Below are positions 26,945-36,854 of a stretch of DNA of 64,000 nucleotides, one piece after another. The notes beneath the pieces were generated by a model that was given only the letters and a program-made list of their open reading frames with translations, had not been told where the DNA came from and did no database searches. This DNA comes from Flavobacterium lipolyticum (GTDB lineage Bacteria; Bacteroidota; Bacteroidia; Flavobacteriales; Flavobacteriaceae), in assembly GCF_020905335.1 (NCBI RefSeq), contig NZ_JAJJMN010000001.1:186001-250000 (forward strand), read 5' to 3'. Made by a program: the position numbers and the translations under genes. Position 1 is the first letter of the stretch; every line of letters begins with the position of its first letter.

Positions 26945-29092
26945 CTAGCCTTTTTTCAAAATATTACCCAAACCTCGACCAATTTGTTCTATTGCTTCCA
27001 GGCCTTTTGTCAATGGTGTCGCAGTGAAATCATCATAGGCATCCATTGCAGTCTCTTTGCGGTCTTCTTGTCCATAAACCAGAATCAGATTGTTATCACT
27101 AAATGATTTTTCAAATTTCTGCGGCAATCTGTCAAAAATCGATTGGTACGAAACGGATCCTTTTCTGGAGAAGTTAAAAACAATCAGATCTGTAGCTTTA
27201 ATTTCATCTGAGATCGATTCAAAATCATCCCAATTCATAATACTTTTAAAACCTAGTTTGGCATTTAATTTTAATTTAGTCGCAATCTGCACAATGGCCT
27301 CATGTGTTTTGTATTCAGCATAAACGACGATCGGAATACTTAATTCCTGAGATAATCGAGAGATCTTTTGCAGCAGCAGGTGAAATCCAACACCTCTTTC
27401 GGAGAAAGGCGGACAGATGAAAACCAGTCTTTTTTCCTCAATAAATGTTTTTTGAAACCTGCAGATGAACAAACATTTGTCTACATTATTGATGATCGAG
27501 TCTACATTTTCACCGAAAATTTTATCCAAAAAACCGGTTTTTCTAGGCCATCCCACGATCACAATATCGGACATGATTTCTTTGGACGTTCTCGCAATTC
27601 CACTTGCCGGATTATGGTCGATTCTGGCAATCGTATTGATTTTTACTTCTGAAGCAGACCCCTGAATAACAAATTTATCAACGGCTTTTCGGTATTTTAA
27701 GATATTAATTTCAGCCTGATCGTTATTCGGTACAATCGTTAATAGCGTCACCGGATTAGATGATTTTTTATCTTTTATCAAAAGTGCGAAATCCAGTAAA
27801 CTTTCCGTAGCCGACGTTTTGGCTAACGGAATCAGGATATGTTCGTCCAGAATCTGATCACCATTGGCATCTTCATTTGAAACTTCTTCTTCACAAATAG
27901 CAATCTTTTTAGCTGCTTTTTCTGTCGCGAAAGAAGCCACAATACAAGTAATCAGAATTAAAATAATTGTTCCGTTCAGGATATTTTCGTCTAAAATTTT
28001 TGCTTTAAATCCAACCAGAATAACGGCTAAAGTTGCCGCAGCATGCGCACTGCTCAATCCAAAAATAAGCTGTCTTTCGGTTTTGGTATACCTAAATACA
28101 ATCTGCGTAAAAAAGGCTGCGATCCATTTTCCAAAAATAGCCACCACACTCAAAGTTCCTGCTACAATTAAAGCGGTTGGTCCGCTCAGGATCACGCTGA
28201 TGTCTACCAGCATTCCCACTGAAATCAGGAAAAAAGGAATGAATAGTGAATTCCCAATAAACTCAATTCTGTTCATCAAAGCTGATGAATGCGGAATTAA
28301 AGGGTTTAGCGCTAAACCGGCAACGAACGCTCCAATAATAGGCTCTACTCCTGCTACCTCTGCTAAAAACGCAGCAAAAAACACCACTGAAAGTACAAAT
28401 ATATAATGGGCGTGTTTCTCGCTTTCTAATTTTTTAAAGAACCATTTCGCTATTCTTGGAATAACCAAAAACATGATGGCTGAGAAAATGGCCAGCGAAA
28501 CCGTCAATTTAATCCAGAAAGCCTGATTCAAACTTCCCTGACTGCTTCCCATAATCACCGCCAAAATAATCAAAACGGCAGTATCTGTTAAAATAGTTCC
28601 CCCAACCGTAATAGCCACTGCCTGATTTTTTGCGATTCCCAGTTTACTCACAATCGGATATGCCACCAATGTGTGGGTGGCAAACATACTGGCTGTTAAA
28701 AAACTCGCATTAAAATCATATTTCAGCAGATAAAAACAAACCGGAAAACCAATCGTTAATGGAAAAATAAAAGTAAAAAAACCAAACAATAAACTCTTAT
28801 TTCTATTGGCTTTAAACTCATTCATATCCAATTCCAGACCCGCAATAAACATGATATACAAAAGTCCGATTGTCGAAAACAAATCAACAGCAGAGTTCTT
28901 GGCCAGAATATTCAATCCGTGCGGTCCAATAATGACTCCCGAAATGATAAGCCCGATAATTCCCGGGATATTAATTTTTTTTAGTAAAATCGGTGACAAG
29001 AGGATGATGAAAAGGATCAAAGAAAAAATCAATACCGGATTACTGAGTGGTAATTCGAATTCTTGTAAAAAATGCCTGAAAAATTCTATCAT
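26945..29092 (-). CDS. Kef-type cation:proton antiporter with C-terminal stress domains
   Basis: 715 aa. Residues ~15-395 have about 12 membrane helices of the Na+/H+ exchanger (CPA2) family: GIIGLIISGVIIGPHGLN, FIAGLELDMNEF, and VEPIIGAFVAGLALNPLIP are typical. The soluble C-terminus (~410-715) has two universal-stress-protein-like domains (HILIPLAKTSATESLLDFAL and LVFICPPFSERGVGFHLLL). It exchanges K+ or Na+ for protons and may sense nucleotides. Faces sdaA across a 317-base divergent gap. Confidence 0.9.
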   Translation of the reverse strand: MIEFFRHFLQEFELPLSNPVLIFSLILFIILLSPILLKKINIPGIIGLIISGVIIGPHGLNILAKNSAVDLFSTIGLLYIMFIAGLELDMNEFKANRNKSLLFGFFTFIFPLTIGFPVCFYLLKYDFNASFLTASMFATHTLVAYPIVSKLGIAKNQAVAITVGGTILTDTAVLIILAVIMGSSQGSLNQAFWIKLTVSLAIFSAIMFLVIPRIAKWFFKKLESEKHAHYIFVLSVVFFAAFLAEVAGVEPIIGAFVAGLALNPLIPHSSALMNRIEFIGNSLFIPFFLISVGMLVDISVILSGPTALIVAGTLSVVAIFGKWIAAFFTQIVFRYTKTERQLIFGLSSAHAAATLAVILVGFKAKILDENILNGTIILILITCIVASFATEKAAKKIAICEEEVSNEDANGDQILDEHILIPLAKTSATESLLDFALLIKDKKSSNPVTLLTIVPNNDQAEINILKYRKAVDKFVIQGSASEVKINTIARIDHNPASGIARTSKEIMSDIVIVGWPRKTGFLDKIFGENVDSIINNVDKCLFICRFQKTFIEEKRLVFICPPFSERGVGFHLLLQKISRLSQELSIPIVVYAEYKTHEAIVQIATKLKLNAKLGFKSIMNWDDFESISDEIKATDLIVFNFSRKGSVSYQSIFDRLPQKFEKSFSDNNLILVYGQEDRKETAMDAYDDFTATPLTKGLEAIEQIGRGLGNILKKG

Positions 29093-29360
29093 AATGTAAT
29101 TTTATCTTCTTAACAGTATTTTAATTTTCCGCAGAAAAAAGCGCCAAAAGCAAAATAAAATCTCAGAAGTTATTATTTGTCGTTTCTTCGAAAAGCAGAA
29201 AAAACGGCTTCTTTAGTGATTGTTTCATTACAAAAATACCTAAAAAAAATGCGAACTTTCTACGAAAATGGCATATTAAGCAATTAATTTTGTTTCGTTG
29301 CCAAATTATTAATATTTAATATTTATTTTAACAAAACTGCAACATTAACAATAGAAAATT

Positions 29361-29390
29361 GAGCGGGATTGCATTATTCAATTATCTTTG
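29361..29390 (+). promoter_or_regulatory. Promoter of sdaA
   Basis: TATCTTTG at 29383-29390 fits TAnnTTTG, with TTG ending at 29361 (21-base spacer). Predicted transcript start near 29397, after the alternative TTG start at 29359, so the ATG at 29410 is the real start. Confidence 0.65.
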
Positions 29391-29409
29391 TCTTCATAAA
29401 AATTGCACA

Positions 29410-30837
29410 ATGGAAGAATGTATCTCTGTTTTTGATATGCTTAAAATTGGCGTTGGTCCCTCAAGTTCACACACTTTAGGGCCATGGAGAGCCGCTGAAC
29501 GTTTTTTGGAGGAGCTGAAAAACGAATCAATTTTAGACCAGACTAAACGTGTAAAAGTCGATTTATACGGATCTCTTTCCTTAACCGGAAAAGGTCATGC
29601 TACTGATTTGTCGGTGATGCTGGGATTAAGCGGGCAGGATCCCGAGTATATTCCGGTTGAAAATATTGCCGGAATTATTAAAAACATTGAAGAACAGCAC
29701 GAAATTATTCTGGCTAATGAATATAAAATTCCGTTTTACTTTCTTCAGGACATTGTTTTCAATAAAAATTTCCTTCCTTTTCATGCTAATGGATTAAAAT
29801 TCACAGCGTATAAAGCTGACGATTCTGAATATGAATCTACTTTTTATTCGATTGGCGGAGGTTTTGTCGTTAAAGAAGAACGCACCAATGCTAAAATCAA
29901 AGAAGAGATCAAATGTGCCTTCCCTTTCCCGATTCAAAATGCCGTTGAGCTTTTAAATTATACAGTGACCGAAAACAAATCGATTTCTGAAATTGTTTAT
30001 GAAAACGAAAAATCAATGCGTCCGGAAGCCGAGATTCACTCCGAATTAATGCGCATTTGGCATACCATGTTAGAATGCATGTACATTGGCTGCCATTCAG
30101 AAGGAATTCTGCCGGGCGGTCTGAATGTTCGCAGACGTGCTTTTGACATGCATCAGAATTTAATCGGTTTATCTAACTATTCAGATCCGCAAAGCTGGCT
30201 GGAAGAAATCAGAAAAACGGAGGTTAAATTTCGTCAAATCCTGAAATGGGTAAGCTGTTTTGCACTTGCCGTGAATGAGGTAAATGCTTCTTTAGGTCGT
30301 GTAGTTACTGCTCCTACAAACGGAAGTGCAGGTGTAATCCCGGCTGTTTTGATGTATTATCTGGTAATTGAAAACCATAATGCAGGCGAAAAAGAAATCA
30401 AACAATTCCTAATGGTTGCCGGAGAGATTGGCAGTATCTTCAAGAAAGGATCAACCATTTCTGCTGCAATGGGAGGCTGTCAGGCCGAAATTGGTGTATC
30501 CTCATCAATGGCTGCTGCAGCACTTTGTGAATTAATGGGTGGATCTCCTGCTCAGGTTTTAATGGCTGCCGAAATTGCCATGGAACATCACTTAGGTCTT
30601 ACCTGTGACCCAATTGGCGGTTTGGTTCAGATTCCGTGTATCGAAAGAAATACAATGGGAGCCATAAAAGCGATCAATGCGGCTGAACTGGCGCTTGAAA
30701 CCGATTCTAAAAATGCAAAAGTGCCTTTAGACAAAGTCATCAATACCATGTGGCAAACAGCCAAAGACATGAATTCCAAATACAAAGAAACCTCTGAAGG
30801 CGGATTGGCCATTGCCGTAAACATGGCGGATTGCTAA
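29410..30837 (+). CDS. sdaA: L-serine dehydratase, iron-sulfur type
   Basis: 475 aa from [19 protein letters not shown]; the longer frame from 29359 begins at a TTG upstream of the promoter box. One-chain form joining both subunits of the enzyme. The N-terminal [16 protein letters not shown] is the conserved serine-rich stretch, and the cluster Cys are in [22 protein letters not shown] and QIPCIERN. It deaminates L-serine to pyruvate and ammonia using a [4Fe-4S] cluster. Typical length and clean start make this secure. Confidence 0.95.
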   Translation: MEECISVFDMLKIGVGPSSSHTLGPWRAAERFLEELKNESILDQTKRVKVDLYGSLSLTGKGHATDLSVMLGLSGQDPEYIPVENIAGIIKNIEEQHEIILANEYKIPFYFLQDIVFNKNFLPFHANGLKFTAYKADDSEYESTFYSIGGGFVVKEERTNAKIKEEIKCAFPFPIQNAVELLNYTVTENKSISEIVYENEKSMRPEAEIHSELMRIWHTMLECMYIGCHSEGILPGGLNVRRRAFDMHQNLIGLSNYSDPQSWLEEIRKTEVKFRQILKWVSCFALAVNEVNASLGRVVTAPTNGSAGVIPAVLMYYLVIENHNAGEKEIKQFLMVAGEIGSIFKKGSTISAAMGGCQAEIGVSSSMAAAALCELMGGSPAQVLMAAEIAMEHHLGLTCDPIGGLVQIPCIERNTMGAIKAINAAELALETDSKNAKVPLDKVINTMWQTAKDMNSKYKETSEGGLAIAVNMADC

Positions 30838-30843
30838 AGAACA

Positions 30844-30938
30844 TTTGCCACAGATTAAAAAGATTTGCACAGATTAAATACGTTTGAATTAAGCTTATTA
30901 AAGCTCTTTTTCAATCCTTTTAATCTGTGGCGAAAAAA
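30844..30938. repeat. CACAGATT inverted-repeat element
   Basis: Left arm TTTGCCACAGATTAAAA, right arm TTTTAATCTGTGGCGAAA. It ends 8 bases before the start of the SH3-protein gene. Related elements at 45992-46080 and 49809-49893. Confidence 0.7.
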
Positions 30939-30945
30939 CCACTTC

Positions 30946-32145
30946 ATGAAAAAGCACTTCTTACTTATAGCAATACTGTTTTGCTCTGCTCTGATTCATT
31001 CACAGGAACGTTACTTTCTTAATTCTGATACTCGTCTCTATACCTCAACTAATACCGCAGGCGACTTTCTGGGTTATTTTAAATATGGAGCAGAAGTTCG
31101 GCTTCTTTCGGAAAGTAAAAATGGCTGGTACAAAGTAAGATCTGACAACTTCTCTGAAGGTTATGTGCCTGAGCAATTTATTGCAAAAAGGTTAAACGCA
31201 AAAGATGTTCAAACAAAGGATCCCGAAAATCCAATTATTGAAGGTAACGACAATTACTATGGCAGCAGCCATCTATTTGTTTTAGTCGCCGGTTTAAAAG
31301 CAAGAGCACTACCGGATAAAAACTCAAAAATCAGAGCCATTCTCTTCACCGGTGATCCCGTAGCGGTTAATTATCTTCCCAAAAACCCGGGCGAATGGGT
31401 AAACATACAAGGTCATAGTGATCCTGAATACGCACAATTTACACTTGGAAAATTCCTTGGAAAAAGACCCGATTTTAATTCGTTACTCAAAGATTTTGAT
31501 AAGCTGAATATCAATGCCATCACAGAACGCAAAACGATTGGCGAAAGAATTGTAGAATTGGCCTGGAACAGTGAAAATGCAAAACTGGCACCCGCTTATC
31601 AAAGATATTATGAAGTTGTAAAACAATTAAACGACCCAAAACTTCTGGCCGATACTGAACTGAATATCGCTATTGCCAAAGGATTAGCTAAAACCAAAAA
31701 ACCGGAAGAAATTACCGCTTTCAGTAAAAAAGCCGAATTTCTTTTAAAAGGAGTAAAAACAAAATCACTCTTTTTTTCGCAAAAAGATTTAGTCAAAAAC
31801 TTTGGTAAACCTCCTAAAAAAGGAACAGTAAGCGACGAATGTGGTATTTACCTCAGCGAGCTTTTTTACTACTATCCGGATTTTGAAGTTTCAGTAGATG
31901 AAAAACAAAATCAGGCTGAAATAACAAAGGTTTTTATCAACGAAAACAACAAACTTGTTTTCAGTCCGACGGCTTCTCTCGATCACAGTCTGACCGAAAA
32001 AGCATTTATTGAAAAATACGGGACTTATATCGGTGCTTCCATGAAAAATCCGCATCTGTATGCTATTCAGCTGGAAGACAGTGAATTTAGAATAGAATTC
32101 AGAGACGGAAAATTATTTACGATTGAAATAATCTTCTATTGCTGA
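30946..32145 (+). CDS. Exported SH3-domain protein
   Basis: 399 aa from [19 protein letters not shown], a clear signal peptide; a frame extending back to 30865 runs through a repeat element and is rejected. Two bacterial SH3 domains: residues ~25-85 ([38 protein letters not shown]) and ~105-175 ([28 protein letters not shown]). The C-terminal half is not recognised. It may bind peptidoglycan or other proteins in the periplasm. Confidence 0.82.
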   Translation: MKKHFLLIAILFCSALIHSQERYFLNSDTRLYTSTNTAGDFLGYFKYGAEVRLLSESKNGWYKVRSDNFSEGYVPEQFIAKRLNAKDVQTKDPENPIIEGNDNYYGSSHLFVLVAGLKARALPDKNSKIRAILFTGDPVAVNYLPKNPGEWVNIQGHSDPEYAQFTLGKFLGKRPDFNSLLKDFDKLNINAITERKTIGERIVELAWNSENAKLAPAYQRYYEVVKQLNDPKLLADTELNIAIAKGLAKTKKPEEITAFSKKAEFLLKGVKTKSLFFSQKDLVKNFGKPPKKGTVSDECGIYLSELFYYYPDFEVSVDEKQNQAEITKVFINENNKLVFSPTASLDHSLTEKAFIEKYGTYIGASMKNPHLYAIQLEDSEFRIEFRDGKLFTIEIIFYC

Positions 32146-32195
32146 TTTCAATCTATAATTATTCAATACTTTTACACATTCAAAAAAACTCAAAA

Positions 32196-33014
32196 ATGTC
32201 AGTAGCAAAAAAAGATTATAAAAAGATCACCACAAAGTCATTAATCGAAATGAAAAGCAATGGAGAAAAAATCTCAATGCTTACCGCTTACGATTTTACA
32301 ATGGCAAAAATTGTTGATACCGCAGGAATCGATGTCATTCTGGTAGGCGACTCTGCATCAAACGTTATGGCAGGTCATGAAACGACATTGCCTATTACTT
32401 TAGATCAAATGATTTACCATGCCTCGTCTGTAGTTCGCGCTGTAGACAGAGCCTTAGTAGTGGTAGATTTACCTTTCGGAAGTTACCAGTCAGATCCAAA
32501 AGAAGCTTTGCGCTCTGCGATCAGAATCATGAAAGAAAGCGGCGGACATGCTGTAAAACTTGAAGGAGGAAAAGAAATTAAAGAATCGATCAAAAAAATA
32601 TTAAACGCAGGAATTCCGGTTATGGGACATTTGGGTTTAACACCTCAATCCATCTATAAATTCGGAACCTACAGCGTTCGTGCAAAAGAAGAGGAAGAAG
32701 CCGAAAAGTTAATTGAAGACGCTAAACTTCTCGAAAAAATTGGCTGTTTTGGTATTGTCTTAGAAAAAATCCCGGCACATTTAGCCGAGCAGGTTGCCAA
32801 AAGCATTTCCATTCCGGTAATCGGAATCGGAGCCGGCGGTGGTGTAGACGGACAGGTTCTGGTAATTCATGATATGTTGGGAATGAACAACGAATTCAGC
32901 CCTCGTTTCTTACGTCGTTATTTAAATTTATACGAAGAAATGACTCAGGCTATCAGCCAATATGCCGCCGATGTAAAATCAATGGATTTTCCGAATTCAG
33001 GGGAACAGTATTAA
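32196..33014 (+). CDS. panB: 3-methyl-2-oxobutanoate hydroxymethyltransferase
   Basis: 272 aa from [10 protein letters not shown]; the frame extends to 32139 but family length and start fit 32196. PanB makes ketopantoate in pantothenate/CoA synthesis. Motifs include [30 protein letters not shown] (metal-binding region), VKLEGGKE and the catalytic stretch [13 protein letters not shown], with [17 protein letters not shown] near the end. A tandem-repeat region follows the stop codon. Confidence 0.96.
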   Translation: MSVAKKDYKKITTKSLIEMKSNGEKISMLTAYDFTMAKIVDTAGIDVILVGDSASNVMAGHETTLPITLDQMIYHASSVVRAVDRALVVVDLPFGSYQSDPKEALRSAIRIMKESGGHAVKLEGGKEIKESIKKILNAGIPVMGHLGLTPQSIYKFGTYSVRAKEEEEAEKLIEDAKLLEKIGCFGIVLEKIPAHLAEQVAKSISIPVIGIGAGGGVDGQVLVIHDMLGMNNEFSPRFLRRYLNLYEEMTQAISQYAADVKSMDFPNSGEQY

Positions 33015-33336
33015 TTTAGACTTGCTTAGACTTGCTTAGACTTGCTTAGACTTCTTAGATGGTAGACTTCTTAGATGGTAGACTTCTTAGATGGTAGACT
33101 TCGTAGATGTTAGACTTCTTAGATGTTAGACTTCTTAGATGTTAGACTTCTTAGATGTTAGACTTCTTAGATGGTAGACTTCTTAGATGGTAGACTTCTT
33201 AGATGGTAGACTTCTTAGACGTTAGAATTCTTAGATGGTAGACTTCGTAGATGGTAGACTTCGTAGAATTTATGATTTTATTTGTCTTAAAAAAAACAAA
33301 TCTAACTAAGTCTAAGAAGTCTAAGCAAGTCTAAAA
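33015..33336. repeat. TAGACTT tandem arrays with complementary end
   Basis: 10-base units (TTAGACTTGC) at 33016-33045, then about thirteen 16-base units of the form TTAGATGGTAGACTTC to about 33266, then a complementary segment AAGTCTAAGAAGTCTAAGCA (33306-33333). The outer parts could pair over ~30 bases. Non-coding. Confidence 0.85.
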
Positions 33337-33354
33337 ATCTAATTAATCTAAAAG

Positions 33355-33705
33355 ATGCATCAATTTAAAGAGCTGCTAATTTGGAAGAAAAGCAGGTTAT
33401 TCTGTTCTAAAATTTACAATGTAACTGCTGATTTTCCAAGTGAAGAGAAATTTGGCATCACAAATCAATTGCGAAGGGCTTCCGTTTCTATTGCTTCAAA
33501 TATAGCCGAAGGTTCTTCAAGAAATTCTAATAAAGAATTTGCGCGATTTTTAGAAATCGCAATTGGTTCAGCATACGAAGTAGAAACACAGCTTCTTATC
33601 TCATCAGATTTAGGTTTTATAAACGAAGAAGGCATAACTGAATTAATACTGCTTTTAGAAGAAATAATTAAAATGACATCAAAATTTAGAACTACCTTAT
33701 TATAA
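33355..33705 (+). CDS. Four-helix-bundle protein (S23 / rRNA-intervening-sequence type)
   Basis: 116 aa, typical of the family called S23 ribosomal protein or four helix bundle: HQFKELLIWKKSRLFCSKIY, FPSEEKFGITNQLRRASVSI, ASNIAEGSSRNSNKEFARFL. The same fold occurs in 23S rRNA intervening sequences and, more distantly, in the Avd protein of diversity-generating retroelements. Its function outside rRNA is unknown. It is bounded by AGTCTAAG-type repeats at 33306-33333 and 33706-33749. Confidence 0.92.
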   Translation: MHQFKELLIWKKSRLFCSKIYNVTADFPSEEKFGITNQLRRASVSIASNIAEGSSRNSNKEFARFLEIAIGSAYEVETQLLISSDLGFINEEGITELILLLEEIIKMTSKFRTTLL

Positions 33706-33749
33706 AATCTAAGTAAGTCTAAAATCTAAGAAGTCTAAGAAAGTCCAAA
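33706..33749. repeat. AGTCTAAG repeats after the four-helix-bundle gene
   Basis: AATCTAAGTAAGTCTAAAATC and continuing AAGAAGTCTAAGAAAGTCC; same orientation as 33306-33333 and directly before the next gene. Confidence 0.75.
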
Positions 33750-34439
33750 ATGAAAGTCGTTTCCAACAAAAACAACCTCCAAATCCTACACGAAGACAAT
33801 CACATCATTGTGGTCAACAAACGTGTGGGTGATATTGTACAAGGAGATAAAACCGGGGATAAACCTTTATCTGATATTGTAAAAGAATACATCAAAGACA
33901 AATACAATAAACCCGGAGATGTTTTTCTGGGCGTCATTCATCGTCTGGACAGGCCTACGACAGGAATTGTTGTTTTTGCCAGAACCAGTAAAGCATTGTC
34001 ACGAATGAACGAAATGTTCAGTAATCGTGAAACTCAAAAGACGTATTGGGCTGTTGTTAAAAATAAACCGCAACAAAACGCTGCGAAGCTCGTTCATTAT
34101 CTCAAAAGAAACGAGAAAAACAATACTTCAAAAGCACATTTAAAGGAAGTTCCGGACAGTAAACTGGCCAGTCTGGATTATACCGTTTTCAAAGAGCTTC
34201 AAAATTATGTGGCACTCGAAATCAATTTGCATACCGGCCGCCATCATCAGATTCGTGCCCAGCTGGCAGCGATTGGTTCTCCCATAAAAGGAGATTTAAA
34301 ATATGGTTTTGACCGAAGTAATCCTGACGGCGGAATACATCTTCATGCGCGAAAATTAGTTTTTGTACATCCGGTTTCTAAAGAAAATATCACGATAATT
34401 GCTCCTACTCCCGACGAGACGATCTGGAATGCGCTATGA
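33750..34439 (+). CDS. RluA-type pseudouridine synthase
   Basis: 229 aa. The catalytic motif is VIHRLDRPTTGIVVFARTSK, with the nucleophilic Asp in HRLDRPTTG; later TGRHHQIRAQLA is the RNA-binding motif II. It lacks the N-terminal S4 domain of RluD/RluC, so it is a RluA-like or TruC-like member isomerising uridines in rRNA or tRNA. Confidence 0.93.
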   Translation: MKVVSNKNNLQILHEDNHIIVVNKRVGDIVQGDKTGDKPLSDIVKEYIKDKYNKPGDVFLGVIHRLDRPTTGIVVFARTSKALSRMNEMFSNRETQKTYWAVVKNKPQQNAAKLVHYLKRNEKNNTSKAHLKEVPDSKLASLDYTVFKELQNYVALEINLHTGRHHQIRAQLAAIGSPIKGDLKYGFDRSNPDGGIHLHARKLVFVHPVSKENITIIAPTPDETIWNAL

Positions 34440-34516
34440 TTTTATGATTTAATTGTTAAAATTTCAAGTTTTATCGATTAACTTGCAGAAGCAAAAAATC
34501 AATCGGATTATATACT

Positions 34517-35845
34517 ATGGACTATAAAAACAACATTGCCTACAGGAAAGAAACGTTAAAGAAACTGTTGTACAACATTCAGAAAAGCGAAGATTTGATT
34601 GTAAAAGCGTTGTACGATGATTTTAAAAAGCCTGAATTTGAAGCTGTTTTAACCGAAACCAACTATGTAATTTCGGATCTAAAAGATACCATTAGAAACA
34701 TCAATAAATGGGCGAAACCAAAACGTGTTTTGCCTTCCCTGCTCAATTTCCCTTCTACCGATTATATTTTTAAAGAACCTTACGGAAATGTTTTGGTAAT
34801 TGCTCCCTGGAATTATCCGTTTCAATTGGCTTTATGTCCTTTAATTTCAGCTGTAGCAGCAGGCAACAGAGTGGTTTTAAAACCTTCAGAACTGACACCT
34901 CATACCTCAGCAGTGATTGCTAAAATTATTGAGAAGACCTTTCACGTCAAACATGTAGAAGTTATAGAAGGCGGTGTTGAAGTTTCTAACCAATTACTGG
35001 CACAGCGCTGGGATTACATTTTCTTTACCGGAAGTGTTGCTGTTGGAAAAATTGTAGCCAAAGCTGCTGCCGAAAATTTAACTCCCGTAACTTTAGAACT
35101 AGGTGGAAAAAACCCGTGTATTATTGACGAAACTGCCAATTTAAAACTGGCGGCAAAACGAATCGTATGGGGAAAATTCATCAATGCCGGACAAACCTGC
35201 ATTGCACCGGATTACATACTGGTACAGAAAAATATGAAAGTCAATTTTATATCTTTTCTGATAGAAGAAATTCTCAAAGCTTACGGCAAAAAAATAGACA
35301 AATCTCCTGATTTTGCCCGAATTATCAATACCAAAAACTGGGTCCGACTAGACAGTATGATCGAACGTGAAAAGGTTATTTTTGGAGGAGAAACAGCTGC
35401 TGAAAAAAACTATATCTCTCCTACTTTAATTGAAGAACCTGCTTTGGACAGTCCCGTCATGAAGGAGGAAATATTTGGTCCTATCCTTCCCATTCTGACT
35501 TACGAAACTGAGGCTGATATTCACAACGTAATCAGTCGTTATGAAAAACCTCTTGCCTTTTATGTTTTCAGTGAAAATAAAAATTTTGCTAAAAAACTAA
35601 TTACTTCCCATTCTTTTGGAGGAGGCTGTATCAATGATACCGTGGTTCATTTCTCAAACAAAAGATTACCATTCGGAGGAGTTGGTCATAGTGGGATTGG
35701 CGCTTATCACGGACAGTTGAGTTTTGATATTTTTTCACATCACAAAGCTGTCGTAAAAAAAGGAAACTGGCTTGATTTACCTATGCGTTACGCTCCCTAC
35801 AAAGACAAACTGATATCCCTAAAACGTTTACTGAACTGGTTGTAA
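34517..35845 (+). CDS. Aldehyde dehydrogenase, class 3-like
   Basis: 442 aa. LVIAPWNYPFQLAL and FFTGSVAVGK belong to the NAD(P) site, TLELGGKNPCII carries the conserved Glu, and NAGQTCIAPDY holds the catalytic Cys; PFGGVGHSGIGAYHG is near the end. It oxidises fatty or aromatic aldehydes. The N-terminus is about ten residues shorter than usual; a candidate extension lies in another frame just upstream (see findings). Confidence 0.93.
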   Translation: MDYKNNIAYRKETLKKLLYNIQKSEDLIVKALYDDFKKPEFEAVLTETNYVISDLKDTIRNINKWAKPKRVLPSLLNFPSTDYIFKEPYGNVLVIAPWNYPFQLALCPLISAVAAGNRVVLKPSELTPHTSAVIAKIIEKTFHVKHVEVIEGGVEVSNQLLAQRWDYIFFTGSVAVGKIVAKAAAENLTPVTLELGGKNPCIIDETANLKLAAKRIVWGKFINAGQTCIAPDYILVQKNMKVNFISFLIEEILKAYGKKIDKSPDFARIINTKNWVRLDSMIEREKVIFGGETAAEKNYISPTLIEEPALDSPVMKEEIFGPILPILTYETEADIHNVISRYEKPLAFYVFSENKNFAKKLITSHSFGGGCINDTVVHFSNKRLPFGGVGHSGIGAYHGQLSFDIFSHHKAVVKKGNWLDLPMRYAPYKDKLISLKRLLNWL

Positions 35846-35970
35846 GGTTAAAAAAAACAATTTCGCAATGTTTTCAAGATTTTCATATCAAATTGATTAA
35901 AAATATTATATTTACGGCACATTAATTATTTAAAATTTCGTCGATATAAAATAATTCTACTCCAATAAAA

Positions 35971-36759
35971 ATGAAATCTACATCCGATCAGATCAAAGAC
36001 ATTAAAAATCATGGCTATACCTTAGATTTTTCAACTGTTTTCAATCATGCTTTTGAAAATTACAAGAAAATAGCCGTCTATGCCGGATTAATGCTGTTGG
36101 TTTTTTCGGTATTCTTTGGCATTATTGCTTATCTCATACTAGTTGCATTTTTTGGTATCGACAAATTAACCAATGCAAACTTTCTGAACATACAGCCTCA
36201 AAATCTATCTCAAATTTATCTGGTCCTTTATATTATTGGAACAGCCTTAGTATCGGCAATTATGAGTCCTTTTACTGCCGGATTTCTAAAAATGGCCGAT
36301 TGTGCAGAAAAAGATCAGGAATTTAATGTCTCTACAATTTTTTCCTATTACAAAAGCCGCCATTTCGCACAAATTTTTGCAGCAACCTTTTTGATTTCAT
36401 TGTTTAGTGTTATCGTTACTACCTTTTTAGAAGTTCAAAAATTAAATGCCTTAGGATTAGTTTTCTCACTGACATTATCTTTTTTTACCTTCTTAACCAT
36501 TCCGCTTATCGTATTTGGGAACTTAAAAGCCGTTGATGCTATTAAATCAAGTCTTATCTTGATAAGTAAACAGCCTTTGATATTATTAGGACTGATAATT
36601 ACTATAGTTGGAGCTGTACTGGTTGGCCTTTGTGCATTTTGTATTGGAGTACTTTTTACGATCCCTTTTAGCTATTCCATGACTTATGCCATATATTGTG
36701 CTATTGTAAAAACGGATAAAGAAGATCCTATTGACTCTATCGGTCAGTCTGATTTTTAA
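35971..36759 (+). CDS. Six-helix membrane protein
   Basis: 262 aa with about six hydrophobic segments: IAVYAGLMLLVFSVFFGIIA, VLYIIGTALVSAIMS, then IFAATFLISLFSVIVTTFL and LGLIITIVGAVLVGLCAF. The layout recalls membrane domains of the glycerophosphodiester-phosphodiesterase-associated type, but no catalytic domain is present. Function unknown. Confidence 0.75.
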   Translation: MKSTSDQIKDIKNHGYTLDFSTVFNHAFENYKKIAVYAGLMLLVFSVFFGIIAYLILVAFFGIDKLTNANFLNIQPQNLSQIYLVLYIIGTALVSAIMSPFTAGFLKMADCAEKDQEFNVSTIFSYYKSRHFAQIFAATFLISLFSVIVTTFLEVQKLNALGLVFSLTLSFFTFLTIPLIVFGNLKAVDAIKSSLILISKQPLILLGLIITIVGAVLVGLCAFCIGVLFTIPFSYSMTYAIYCAIVKTDKEDPIDSIGQSDF

Positions 36760-36854
36760 AAAAATATAAAATTTCAACCAAAAAAGAGTCTAACCTGCTC
36801 TGTTGAATTTTTCAAAATAAAAGATTTACTAAACCAAACATACCCCCGAATTCT

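Noticed and set aside
29359..29409. TTG start of sdaA
   Set aside because: It lies upstream of the TATCTTTG promoter box, so it would not be in the transcript.
30865..30945. Upstream extension of the SH3 protein
   Set aside because: It reads through a CACAGATT repeat; the signal peptide starts at 30946. The same reasoning removed extensions at 46070, 59403 and 55179.
33015..33336. CRISPR array
   Set aside because: Units are contiguous 10-16 base repeats without unique spacers and no cas genes are near.
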